Below are positions 46,076 to 54,190 of a stretch of DNA of 64,000 nt, in pieces. The stretch covers positions 496,001 through 560,000 of the forward strand of contig NZ_OZ034983.1 of assembly GCF_964030845.1 (NCBI RefSeq), read 5' to 3'. The notes under the pieces were generated by a model. That model made no database searches. It worked only from the letters and a program-made list of their open reading frames with translations, and was not told where the DNA came from. The DNA comes from Candidatus Fukatsuia endosymbiont of Tuberolachnus salignus. GTDB taxonomy: Bacteria > Pseudomonadota > Gammaproteobacteria > Enterobacterales > Enterobacteriaceae. The position numbers and the translations under genes were made by a program. Position 1 is the stretch's first letter. Every line of letters begins with the position of its first letter.

Positions 46076-47032
46076 GTGCCTCAGGTACCGAACCCACATG
46101 ATGCAACATTTAGGAAGTGCATGAGCAATGTTAACGTTGCCCGTGATTTCCTACAGTTCCACTTACCGCCTGAAATCAAGGAGCAATGCGATTTTTCTAC
46201 GTTGAAGATCGAACCGGGTTCATTCATTGAGCCGAATTTGAGACAACATTATTCTGACATTGTTTATTCACTCAAAACGAAGGAGGGTAAGCGTTGCTAC
46301 ATTCATTGTCTCATCGAACATCAAAGCACGCCAAAAAAATTAATGGCTTTCCGCTTGTTCCGCTACAGTATTCCCATCATGCAACAGCATCTTGACCAAG
46401 GCCATGACGAGTTGCCGGTGGTAATACCGATCCTCTTTTATCATGGAGAAACAAGCCCTTATCCCTACAGTATGGATTGGCTGGATTGTTTTGCTGACAG
46501 AGACTTAGCACAAAGAGTCTATTCTCAGCCTTTTCCTTTGGTGGATGTGACCACGATACCCGATGAAGAAATCTTGACTCACCGCAGTGTTGCTCTTCTT
46601 GAATTAGTACAAAAGCACATTTATGCGCGTGATATCATAGTGATAAGTCAGTCTATTGCACATTTACTGAATACGGGTTATACAGAGAGTGAACTGGTTA
46701 AGACATTAATGTATTATATTGCTCAGAGAGGAAAAACAGCGGATACACCGCAATTTTTCAAAACGATTGTGGAGCACGCACCGACTTACAGTGAGGACAT
46801 CATGACGATTGCACAAGACCTGAGAAGAGAGGGCCGTGAGGAAGGCATGCAACAGGGCATGCAACAGGGCATGCAACAGGGCATGCAACAGGGCATGCAA
46901 CAGGGACGTCAGGAAAGAAACACAGAAATTGCCAAAGCGCTTCTTAAGAATGGTGTGGATAGGGCTTTGGTTAAAACATCTACTGGACTTTCTGACCAAG
47001 ATATTGAAGATATTGAAGTATTGCTACATTAA
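46076..47032 (+). CDS. Rpn-family nuclease / putative transposase (third region)
   Basis: 318 residues from a GTG with cagggaga upstream. It is a different paralogue from the arm copies: NPHDATFRKCMS, ARDFLQFHLPP, CLIEHQSTPKKLMAFRLFRY are closer to the standard RpnA pattern. From the MQQG repeats (five units) to the end it resembles the right-arm copy, so the 3' end is shared and the 5' part exchanged. Confidence 0.87.
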   Translation: MPQVPNPHDATFRKCMSNVNVARDFLQFHLPPEIKEQCDFSTLKIEPGSFIEPNLRQHYSDIVYSLKTKEGKRCYIHCLIEHQSTPKKLMAFRLFRYSIPIMQQHLDQGHDELPVVIPILFYHGETSPYPYSMDWLDCFADRDLAQRVYSQPFPLVDVTTIPDEEILTHRSVALLELVQKHIYARDIIVISQSIAHLLNTGYTESELVKTLMYYIAQRGKTADTPQFFKTIVEHAPTYSEDIMTIAQDLRREGREEGMQQGMQQGMQQGMQQGMQQGRQERNTEIAKALLKNGVDRALVKTSTGLSDQDIEDIEVLLH

Positions 47033-47128
47033 GGTGTCTTAACACCTGCTATACCCGGATGGGCTGAATGATGATTCAGCCTCGGGGAATATTTCGTTAA
47101 AGGTGTTAAATACCTTTAACTAGCGAAT

Positions 47129-47157
47129 GCCGCATACGCAAGTAGTGCGGTTTTTTT
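47129..47157 (+). terminator. Rho-independent terminator after Rpn gene (third region)
   Basis: Same CCGCA/TGCGG hairpin and T7 run as at 35112, again preceded by two hairpins. Confidence 0.8.
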
Positions 47158-47214
47158 ACGCCCATAGCGTGTAATGGTCAGATAGTGAACAACTATACGC
47201 CTTCAATAAAACTA

Positions 47215-47314
47215 TAACAGGGGCCGTATAAGTTGATTGTAAAAATTTACACTAATATATTGATATTAAATAATATTTACTGGTCAAGTAAATCATGTTA
47301 CATGGCCCCTGCTA
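47215..47314. mobile_element. 100-bp MITE with TA target duplication
   Basis: Absent from the same place in both other copies (the left arm reads aaaactaaattc there). Terminal inverted repeats taacaggggcc and tagcaggggcc, flanked by TA on both sides (47213-47214 and 47315-47316). The sequence just inside the left end (gccgtataagttgatt) resembles the IS630 terminal repeat at 18766-18782, so it is probably a non-autonomous derivative moved by such a transposase. Confidence 0.8.
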
Positions 47315-47494
47315 TAAATTCACCTTTAGCCTGCCGTCTTTGTGACTGTTTCAAAGATGGGATGGTATTAGTTAATTTTGTTAATAGAAGCAAAGCCCAA
47401 CCTCACGCTGACACAACATCAAAGCTTAATTAATCTTCTGCTCCGGTAACGTACCGGAGGTCATTAATCGCAATTCACTTGCAAGGAATTCTGC

Positions 47495-48259
47495 ATGTCA
47501 AATGTCATCACTATCTATCAACAGGTAAAAATATCTAGCCGTGAAATTGCTCGACTAACAGGCAAACAGCATAAAGACGTACTTTATGACTGTAGAAAAA
47601 TGTTTGAAGTGCTCACTATTCAATCGGCGGACTTTTCCGCCGATTATAAAGACACCAGTGGTCGCACCTATCAGGAATATTTGCTTGACCAAGATTTAAC
47701 CATGACATTGGTCATGGGTTACAGTATTCCACTTCGCCATAAAGTCGCCACACGCTGGCGGGAGCTGGAAGAGAAAGCAACACGGCCTGTCTGCATATTA
47801 CCTAATTTCGAAGACCCCCCTGTTGCGGCTATGGCATGGGCAGAGCAGTTTCGCGAAAAAACCAGGTTAGCCTTAGTGAACAAAGAACAGGAAGCGGAAT
47901 TAAAGGAGTTGAAGAACCTGTTTAAGGAAGGAATAACGACCACTCAATTTTGCAAAATGCTCAACGGTATTAATACACAACAGATTAATCACTGTTTGGC
48001 AGAAAGAAATTGGCTCTATAACGAAAGTAAATCCCATACCCGCTGGCGTGCAACCTCTTATGCGCGTGACCGATATTTGACGGAACATCAACATAAAATC
48101 AGCATTCATAGCGGTGATGACTTTATCAAGTACCAACCCGTTTTACTGCGCAAAGGGGCAATCCGATTATTTGACCTCTACCGCAAAAATAAGTTGCCAA
48201 TGAAAACCCATTGGGACGGGCACTTCACCCACGAAAAAGAACTTAGCATCGCATCATAA
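47495..48259 (+). CDS. Rha-family phage regulatory protein (third region)
   Basis: 254 residues, nearly identical to 35377-36141. Rha block at residues 13-32 and ANT-like C-terminal half are intact. The start ATG follows aaggaattctgc. Confidence 0.75.
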   Translation: MSNVITIYQQVKISSREIARLTGKQHKDVLYDCRKMFEVLTIQSADFSADYKDTSGRTYQEYLLDQDLTMTLVMGYSIPLRHKVATRWRELEEKATRPVCILPNFEDPPVAAMAWAEQFREKTRLALVNKEQEAELKELKNLFKEGITTTQFCKMLNGINTQQINHCLAERNWLYNESKSHTRWRATSYARDRYLTEHQHKISIHSGDDFIKYQPVLLRKGAIRLFDLYRKNKLPMKTHWDGHFTHEKELSIAS

Positions 48260-48278
48260 ACCCACGGAGTCACTCACC

Positions 48279-48290
48279 ATGAAAACATAA
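48279..48290 (+). other. Three-codon minigene ATG AAA ACA TAA (third region)
   Basis: Third instance, with the same GGAG spacing. Confidence 0.35.
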
Positions 48291-48359
48291 ATAGCTACAA
48301 CAAGTTGCAAATAGCGACGGTGACGCAATCACCGTTTACATCACTTAACCCTAGCGCTA

Positions 48360-48385
48360 ACAGCGGTGGCGTGAACCACCCCTGT
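48360..48385 (+). promoter_or_regulatory. Conserved leader hairpin upstream of HTH gene (third region)
   Basis: Stem ACAG..GTGG/CCAC..CTGT with loop cgtgaa. Just upstream (48317-48336) is a second hairpin, cggtgacgcaatcaccg. Confidence 0.5.
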
Positions 48386-48419
48386 CAGCTAACCACCATA
48401 ACCTCTCTCGGAGGCTACA

Positions 48420-48686
48420 ATGGCTAACATCGATATTACCCAATTTCCTGAATTACGGGAAGTGTTTCCTGAATTAACACCGGTGCAATTTGAAACGGCG
48501 ATGCTTTTCGCGTTAGGCGTGTCACAAAAAGACATCGCCTTATTACGTTCTGTGTCCTATCCCGCAGTGAAACAGACGTTGGCAAGTGCAAAACTCAAAT
48601 TTGAACCGTATTCGCTGCATGGTCTGTTTACCGTATTTCATGTCCGCCTTGCGCTTTTTGCTTTGAAGGGATGTAGAAAGCGATAG
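48420..48686 (+). CDS. Small HTH regulator (third region)
   Basis: 88 residues identical to the right-arm protein at 36301. Ribosome site ggaggc. Confidence 0.7.
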   Translation: MANIDITQFPELREVFPELTPVQFETAMLFALGVSQKDIALLRSVSYPAVKQTLASAKLKFEPYSLHGLFTVFHVRLALFALKGCRKR

Positions 48687-48698
48687 CGTCTAGCATGA

Positions 48699-48749
48699 TA
48701 AAAATAGAAAAGAGAGTCTCTCTCGTGGAGACTATTCCATTTTATTTTT
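48699..48749 (+). terminator. Probable terminator after HTH gene (third region)
   Basis: Same AGTCTC/GAGACT hairpin and ttttattttt as at 36580. Confidence 0.5.
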
Positions 48750-48839
48750 CTAATTAGACTTTCACACTGACTAAGTAATTTACCCTCATCCTAGATGGGC
48801 GTCATCCACGATGAAAGGGACTGAATAGGGTTAGGACAG

Positions 48840-49526
48840 ATGATGAAAAAAATAACAAAGGTATCACGTTCATTACCTCTGACATCTATGATGGAAAATA
48901 GTCAAGATGTTTGGGGAATAAAAGACTGTGACTCACGTTTTATTTATACCAATCGTGCTTTTCTTGACTTTTTAAATTTGCCACAAGGATTTGATGTGAT
49001 AGGGCGGCGTGATGATGAACTTCCTACGTGTATTTTAGAATTTACTTTAATCATTCAAAAACTGGAAAGAGAGGTTATAAAAAGCGGGCAAAAAATCACC
49101 CTCATTAAAACGCATTTCTTTGGTCGTGAACAGAAACTGCAACCTTATTTATACGAAACCTTTCCGTTGCATAATAAAAGAAACAAGTGCATCGGCACAG
49201 TTTTTTATGGCAGAAAACTGGCTATTATTTCACTGTCCCACTACGTAGATAAGCTAACTGCCACGCTATTATTGGACCCTCCCTCGACTCTATTTACGCA
49301 ATCTGAACTGAGGATAATCTTTTATTTATTACGCACGATGAGTGCCAAGGAAATAGGTAAAAAATTGGCACGCTCCCATCGCACAATAGAAAACAGAATT
49401 CGTATTCTATACCAAAAAGCGAAAGTGCATTCATTGCGAGACTTTAAACATTTTTGTCATCAAACCGGCTTTGACCGCACTGTTCCCCAAGCGTTTATAC
49501 GCCCCGGGATACAGTTTATTGAGTAG
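48840..49526 (+). CDS. PAS-like sensor with LuxR-type HTH (third region)
   Basis: 228 residues, intact. PAS-like N-terminal half (NSQDVWGIKDCDSRFIYTN) and LuxR HTH (MSAKEIGKKLARSHRTIENR). The start follows ttaggacag. Mosaic: the N-terminus follows the right arm, the middle (CILEFTLI) the left arm. Confidence 0.8.
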   Translation: MMKKITKVSRSLPLTSMMENSQDVWGIKDCDSRFIYTNRAFLDFLNLPQGFDVIGRRDDELPTCILEFTLIIQKLEREVIKSGQKITLIKTHFFGREQKLQPYLYETFPLHNKRNKCIGTVFYGRKLAIISLSHYVDKLTATLLLDPPSTLFTQSELRIIFYLLRTMSAKEIGKKLARSHRTIENRIRILYQKAKVHSLRDFKHFCHQTGFDRTVPQAFIRPGIQFIE

Positions 49527-49537
49527 GAGATTTTCTC

Positions 49538-49681
49538 ATGAGCAACAGACAGAGCAGAGCGAAAAAACGAGAGTTAAAAGATAAGGCCTTGGAAGCGAAA
49601 AGAAATGAAAAGAAAAATTGGCTTACCCGATTAAGAAGTTGGTTCAATAAGAAAAAAAAGCCTAAACATCGATTGCCTTAA
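49538..49681 (+). CDS. Small basic protein (third region, intact)
   Basis: 47 residues, MSNRQSRAKKRELKDKALEA at the start and KKKKPKHRLP at the end, rich in Lys and Arg. It starts 11 bases after the PAS-LuxR stop with taggaga as ribosome site, so it is probably in the same operon. The two arm copies are frameshifted. Could bind nucleic acid; unknown. Confidence 0.6.
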   Translation: MSNRQSRAKKRELKDKALEAKRNEKKNWLTRLRSWFNKKKKPKHRLP

Positions 49682-49730
49682 TATTTCCTTCTCCGTTATT
49701 CATATAAAAATTTTATTGTTCAATAACTCT

Positions 49731-49763
49731 ATCTTGGCAGAAATATTTTGCCAAGATTTTTTT
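49731..49763 (+). terminator. Strong rho-independent terminator
   Basis: ATCTTGGCA stem with TGCCAAGAT followed by T7. It closes the PAS-LuxR and small protein operon. Confidence 0.88.
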
Positions 49764-50035
49764 CCTTAAATAAAAGTGGAGGCCAGCTGGATCCGGCACA
49801 TTCCCGGAGGCTAATCGGATCACCCACCCAAGGTACGATTACAAATCTCCAGAAATACTATCAATGCTGAAGCAACAAAAACGTTTATAGAAACCTGCAT
49901 AAAGAAAAAAATAGGCGTGATGGGAAAATACAATCAAATGATCAAACTTACCCAATTACTCCACCCTAACTGAAATTCTAATATCACTTCACGCTACAAA
50001 ACCAACTCACTCATAACAAGACTAAGGAAATAACG
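49764..50035. other. Intergenic region, possible gene remnant
   Basis: About 270 bases before the DUF4224 gene. One frame (49816-49971) is open for 51 codons after an early stop (NTINAEATKTFIET within it) and may be the tail of a lost gene. No family recognised. Confidence 0.35.
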
Positions 50036-50269
50036 ATGTTTCAACATGATGCCAATGAGATAATCAGCATTGAAGATTTAATACAGTTGACAGGCTATAA
50101 AATCCCCTCAAAACAGTGTGAATCATTACATTCAGCGGGAATATTTTTTATCACCCGCCGAGATGGGCGTCCACAGACGACATGGGGACACTTCCAAAAT
50201 CCACTCAGTTTCCGTCATCTAAACCCTATCAAAGAAACAGCTGCACCTAACTTTGGGGCACTGAACTGA
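50036..50269 (+). CDS. DUF4224-type small protein, likely excisionase
   Basis: 77 residues. SIEDLIQLTGYKIPSKQCES, then GIFFITRRDGRPQTTWGHF, is the DUF4224 pattern found directly upstream of phage integrases, where such proteins are thought to act as excision factors. Its stop overlaps the integrase start (TGATG). Ribosome site aaggaaa. Confidence 0.8.
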   Translation: MFQHDANEIISIEDLIQLTGYKIPSKQCESLHSAGIFFITRRDGRPQTTWGHFQNPLSFRHLNPIKETAAPNFGALN

Positions 50270-51279
50270 TGGGAAGAAAACGGAGCAAGCCAGCAGATAA
50301 CTGGATGCCTCCTCGGACTTACAGAGGGCGTTCAGCCTATGAGTTTAAACCCAAGTTGGGTGGTACCCTGAGACTGTGTGATTTGACAGCAACGCCTTCA
50401 CAAGTATGGGCGGCTTATGAAGCGTTATTAAATCATAAGCAAGACGAAAGTATTTTCTCCGGCCTGGTTGAGCAATTTTTTAATTCGGGTGATTTTGTTG
50501 AATTAGCAGGGGAAACACAGAAGGATTACCGAAAATATGCACAAAACGCGCTGGCCGTTTTCGGTAAGATGTCTGCTGATAAGATTAAACCTGAGCACAT
50601 TAGGAAATATATGGACCACCGTGGGGTGAAAAGTCGGATACAGGCGAATCGCGAGAAGGCGTTTATCTCTCGTGTATTCCGCTGGGGTTATGAGAGAGGA
50701 AAAGTCAAAATGAATCCTTGCCAAGGTGTCAAGCAGTTCAAAGAAATAGCGAGAACCCGGTATATCACGCATAAAGAATATGACGCGTTATATCATGTTT
50801 CACCTTGGGTGGTTCAAATTGCTATGGAGCTGGCTTATTTATGTTGTGCGAGGCAATCAGACATTCTTGCTTTAAGAAAAGAGCACGTTCTTGAAGAAGG
50901 TATATTGCTGCAACAAAGTAAAACAGGTGTCGCACAAATAAAAGGTTGGACTGAGCGACTAAGAGCCGTGATTAATCAAGCAAAGTCACTTCCACTCAAT
51001 ACGGGAATGAGCAGCATTTTTGTTATTCACCAGGTTTCAGGTGCGCGGTATACGCGGGATGGATTTAACAGCCGGTGGCTAAAGGCCAAGCAAGAGGCAA
51101 AAATGAAATACCCTGAACTGGCATTTGACTTCACTTTTCACGATTTAAAAGCGAAGGGAATTTCCGATCTCGAAGGCACATTGTATGAAAAACAGACTAT
51201 TTCAGGTCATAAGAATGTGGCACAAACCGCTCGCTACGACAGGAAAATTAACGTAGTTCCGGTGGTAGGAGGTCAATAA
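50269..51279 (+). CDS. int: Phage tyrosine integrase next to tRNA-Leu
   Basis: 336 residues, not related closely to the lambda-type copies. The N-terminal MPPRTYRGRSAYEFKP motif is typical of a P22/Rac-like integrase group. Catalytic residues: Arg in LCCARQSDIL, HDLKAKGISD (His, with Lys at the usual second Arg position, as in parts of this group), ISGHKN and the Tyr of ARYDRK. It ends 104 bases from the 3' end of tRNA-Leu, the expected attachment site. Confidence 0.9.
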   Translation: MGRKRSKPADNWMPPRTYRGRSAYEFKPKLGGTLRLCDLTATPSQVWAAYEALLNHKQDESIFSGLVEQFFNSGDFVELAGETQKDYRKYAQNALAVFGKMSADKIKPEHIRKYMDHRGVKSRIQANREKAFISRVFRWGYERGKVKMNPCQGVKQFKEIARTRYITHKEYDALYHVSPWVVQIAMELAYLCCARQSDILALRKEHVLEEGILLQQSKTGVAQIKGWTERLRAVINQAKSLPLNTGMSSIFVIHQVSGARYTRDGFNSRWLKAKQEAKMKYPELAFDFTFHDLKAKGISDLEGTLYEKQTISGHKNVAQTARYDRKINVVPVVGGQ

Positions 51280-51382
51280 TATTCTGAAGCGATATTCTGA
51301 AAACCGTGCAGCTGATTAAAAAATGTACTTCTCATCATCAATTTGTTTAAAGACAACTATTTGATTTAAAACTTAAAACCAG

Positions 51383-51469
51383 TGGTGCCCAGGGCGGGAC
51401 TTGAACCCGCACGGCCTTAAGGCCGAGGGATTTTAAATCCCTTGTGTCTACCGATTCCACCACCCGGGC
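51383..51469 (-). tRNA. leuZ: tRNA-Leu (TAA)
   Basis: 87 bases with long variable arm, anticodon TAA in loop TTTAAAA, CCA encoded. Last gene of a Gly-Cys-Leu operon, as glyW-cysT-leuZ in E. coli. Likely attachment site of the adjacent integrase. Confidence 0.95.
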
Positions 51470-51479
51470 TAAACAATTT

Positions 51480-51553
51480 TGGAGGCGCGTTCCGGAGTCG
51501 AACCGGACTAGGCGGATTTGCAGTCCGCTACATAACCGCTTTGTTAACGCGCC
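51480..51553 (-). tRNA. cysT: tRNA-Cys (GCA)
   Basis: 74 bases, anticodon GCA in loop CTGCAAA, CCA encoded. Middle gene of the operon. Confidence 0.95.
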
Positions 51554-51626
51554 TAACTTCTTAGATCCTTTACTTCTGACTTTTTTTATAATTTGAAGTC
51601 AACAAATTTTTTTATCTGTAGATTTT

Positions 51627-51700
<74 letters not shown>

Positions 51701-51742
51701 AATTCTATTTCCGCCGTGCTATACCGTCTTTCAATGCGGTGC

Positions 51743-51770
51743 ATTCTACTTGCCTGACACACTGAGTCAA
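51743..51770 (-). promoter_or_regulatory. Promoter of the tRNA operon
   Basis: -35 TTGACT (51765-51770), 16 bases, -10 TAGAAT (51743-51748), followed by a GC-rich discriminator (GCACCGC), typical of stringently controlled stable RNA promoters. Confidence 0.75.
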
Positions 51771-51974
51771 TAAAATTATCAAATAAAGCATCCGTTCGCT
51801 GTTTTTTACGGCGCTATGATCGAGGCCCTACTAGATAATATCGTCATGAAATCTTGAGTCGTAGAGCAATGCATCGTATTTGTACAGCAGCCAAAAACGA
51901 AGTGGTATTCTTTGCATATAGCTATGAAATTTAACTTTAATTACAATATAAAAAATAATTCAAATGAGTTAAAG

Positions 51975-52080
51975 ATGAGTTATTCAGTTGATTTTCGGCA
52001 AAAAATATTGATTATTCGAGAGCAATAAGGGTTGAGTATAAAAGAAACGGCGAAGCGTTTTCATATTGAGTGGCGTTGGT
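51975..52080 (+). pseudogene. IS630-type transposase N-terminal remnant
   Basis: Reads MSYSVDFRQKILIIREQ, a TAA, then GLSIKETAKRFHIEWR. The match ends after about 34 residues. Confidence 0.65.
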
Positions 52081-52339
52081 TATCAACGCTACTTTAACCT
52101 GTCCGGTTTTTGCTACTTTATGTGATGAGAACCCATGTTAAGTTGCCTGGGTGGGTTACATGGGTAGTAACACGGAGTCATGGTGTAGTTGCATGTGAAC
52201 CGTCATGGACGGAACTGACACCATCATCTATATTTTAATACAGCATTCTCTTTTAGTAAGCTGTGGTGATTCACTTACGGTTGATTGTTTCCCATTCTGC
52301 GGGGAAAAAAATTTCCCTTATAAAAAAGAGGGATAAAAA
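52081..52339. other. Intergenic region upstream of LRR gene
   Basis: About 260 bases, no gene. gagggataaaaaATG gives the ribosome site of the LRR gene at 52340. An inverted gggaaa/tttccc pair near 52299-52317 could form a leader hairpin. Confidence 0.4.
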
Positions 52340-53206
52340 ATGGGTCGTCATTGTTCGATTTCCACCCCAATTTTTTCTTCAACTTCCGTGCAATCGGTAA
52401 CTGTCTGTAATAATACAGAAAGCAGTCATGCCTATTTTCATGAAAAATGGGATGAATGGGCACAAACAGTCACACCCGGTGCCAGAAAATTTCTTGGTGT
52501 AGTCATCAATAAATTGAAAGAATGTCTGAGAGTAAACGCGGTGGAATTGGATTTATCCGGTTGCGACCTAACCCACCTACCAGAGAAATTACCTCCCCTC
52601 GTACAAGTACTGAAGGTTGCCGGTAACTGGCTGACCCACCTACCAGAGAAATTACCGCCCTCGTTAAGAGAGCTGGATGTCAGTTATAACCAACTCATCT
52701 CTTTGCCGGAAAATTTACCGCCTTCACTGAAGGTCCTTTGTGTTACCGCAAACTGCCTAACCAAACTGCCGAAGAATTTACCCCCCTTGCTACAGGAGCT
52801 GTATATTAACCACAATCAGCTGGATGACTTATCGGAAAATTTACCGGGCTCACTAGAGGTGCTCAATGTTGCTGCGAACTGCCTAAGCCATTTACCGATA
52901 ACCTTGCCCATGAAACTCACTGTCCTCGACCTCAGTTACAATGAATTTACCGAATTACCAGCGGCTATCTGCACGTTATCTTGTATTAGTTACATTGATA
53001 TATCTAGCAATAATATATCCCGGAAGCAAATCGATGATATTTTTCAGGGAAGTCATTCTTTTAGCCGCTCGCATGCAAAGATAACATTTATCATAGAACA
53101 TGAGTTACCAAGCAGTAATCCCGTGGGTCCATTGGAGAATGCGGTAAAAGACTATTTTTGGCCGAATCAAATAAGTGATGCGAGAGCGTTCAAGAAAAAC
53201 AATTAG
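52340..53206 (+). CDS. Leucine-rich repeat effector-like protein (YopM/IpaH-type LRR)
   Basis: 288 residues. After about 70 helical residues (ARKFLGVVINKLKECLR) come about seven LRRs of 20-21 residues with the LPxxLPxxLxxLxVxxNxL pattern of bacterial type III effectors. Odd and even repeats alternate in type: VAGNWLTH, VTANCLTK, VAANCLSH against VSYNQLIS, INHNQLDD, LSYNEFTE. There is no NEL ubiquitin ligase domain (no CxD motif); only about 70 residues follow the repeats. So it is YopM-like in build, perhaps a truncated IpaH type. It probably acts inside the host cell; secretion is inferred. Confidence 0.75.
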   Translation: MGRHCSISTPIFSSTSVQSVTVCNNTESSHAYFHEKWDEWAQTVTPGARKFLGVVINKLKECLRVNAVELDLSGCDLTHLPEKLPPLVQVLKVAGNWLTHLPEKLPPSLRELDVSYNQLISLPENLPPSLKVLCVTANCLTKLPKNLPPLLQELYINHNQLDDLSENLPGSLEVLNVAANCLSHLPITLPMKLTVLDLSYNEFTELPAAICTLSCISYIDISSNNISRKQIDDIFQGSHSFSRSHAKITFIIEHELPSSNPVGPLENAVKDYFWPNQISDARAFKKNN

Positions 53207-53394
53207 GTTCTCCTTGTCTCAATAGTGGAAGCTATGTGTGATACATCACAGAAACTGCCCATCAATGTCAACTCTACTGTAGAGTAACCGTATTTTTTGC
53301 TATCTCAAGCAAACACATGTTAAGTTGTGCTAGCCGGTCGGCCATGTCGGGTGCTTTATCGTTTGTGCTGACTGTTGGATTTCTACTCTATATG

Positions 53395-53550
53395 GATGGT
53401 TTCACGCAGTTGTTCCGAGGTGAACCATTCCCCCTTTGTCGCTGAAAAATACGTCGGTTAGCACGGATTTTGCCCAGCACCTGCACGTGACGATGATAGG
53501 GTTGTTGCTGTAACCAGTCAGAATAAGTAACTTCAGCATCTATATTAGAA
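53395..53550 (-). pseudogene. Possible phage head-protein remnant
   Basis: On the - strand DAEVTYSDWLQQQPYHRHVQ followed by VLGKIRANR recalls the Mu-type minor head protein pattern (WLxxQP..VLGxxR). Only about 40 residues with a frame break. Weak identification. Confidence 0.3.
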
Positions 53551-53560
53551 ATCAAGAGAA

Positions 53561-53803
53561 TTAAGCAAGATTTTCAACCCAAGGCGATTTTCGTTTATAA
53601 ACGCTACTCATTATAGCGACCAATTTATGCATAACGGCAACAATATTCTTAAGGTTTTGCGCTCCCCCCTGAATCCAAAACACATAAAGAGCCATTAATT
53701 TATGCAACATTATTGTTTTATTGATAAAAATAATTTTTTCAATAAGAAAACTAGCATCATTCAAGTCAAATGAGTATATCTTTTTCATCAACTTCAAATG
53801 CAA
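53561..53803 (-). pseudogene. Possible IS110 transposase C-terminal remnant
   Basis: 80-codon frame whose end (NLKNIVAVMHKLVAIMSSVY, then KRKSPW) resembles the C-terminus of IS110-type transposases. The N-terminal part does not match. Uncertain. Confidence 0.35.
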
Positions 53804-53831
53804 AAACCCCGACGGTGAAGGTCAGGGTTTT
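53801..53831. terminator. Bidirectional terminator hairpin
   Basis: aaaaccccgac, loop ggtgaag, gtcagggtttt: A-run on one side and T-run on the other, able to stop transcripts from both strands. Confidence 0.65.
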
Positions 53832-53997
53832 GTGGTCACTCATCGATTTCTCGACGACAGGAGATAAACGAAGGTTTCTTGACCCTGCCTCTCTTTCCTT
53901 TGCGTGGCAATGCACGTTTTTGATAATAAGAGGTAATTGCTTTCCGTGATAAACCTTGTATGTATAGCTGACTCCATATAAATTGAAGTATAATATT

Positions 53998-54110
53998 GCG
54001 ATGACATATCCAGTAAAATTTGGCCAACAAGCTTTGGCTATTAAAGAAAAACTCACTTTCGCTCAAACCGCTACACATTTTGGCGGGGTATTGCTACACG
54101 CATGCAAAAA
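53998..54110 (+). pseudogene. IS630 transposase N-terminal remnant with its end repeat
   Basis: MTYPVKFGQQALAIKEKLTF and AQTATHF match the IS630 N-terminus at 20754-21367. Just upstream (53973-53990) is tataaattgaagtataat, like the terminal repeat of that element. Confidence 0.7.
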
Positions 54111-54190
54111 ATACCGCCTCTTTTCTCGCTGCTGTACAAATGTGATGCCTTGCTCTATGGCTCAAAATTTCATGACGGCACTATCTAGGA

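Noticed and set aside
53836..54078. 80-residue - strand ORF near 53900
   Set aside because: Partly antisense to an IS630 fragment; the remaining basic stretch (RKGKRGRVKKP) has no recognised family and no start.
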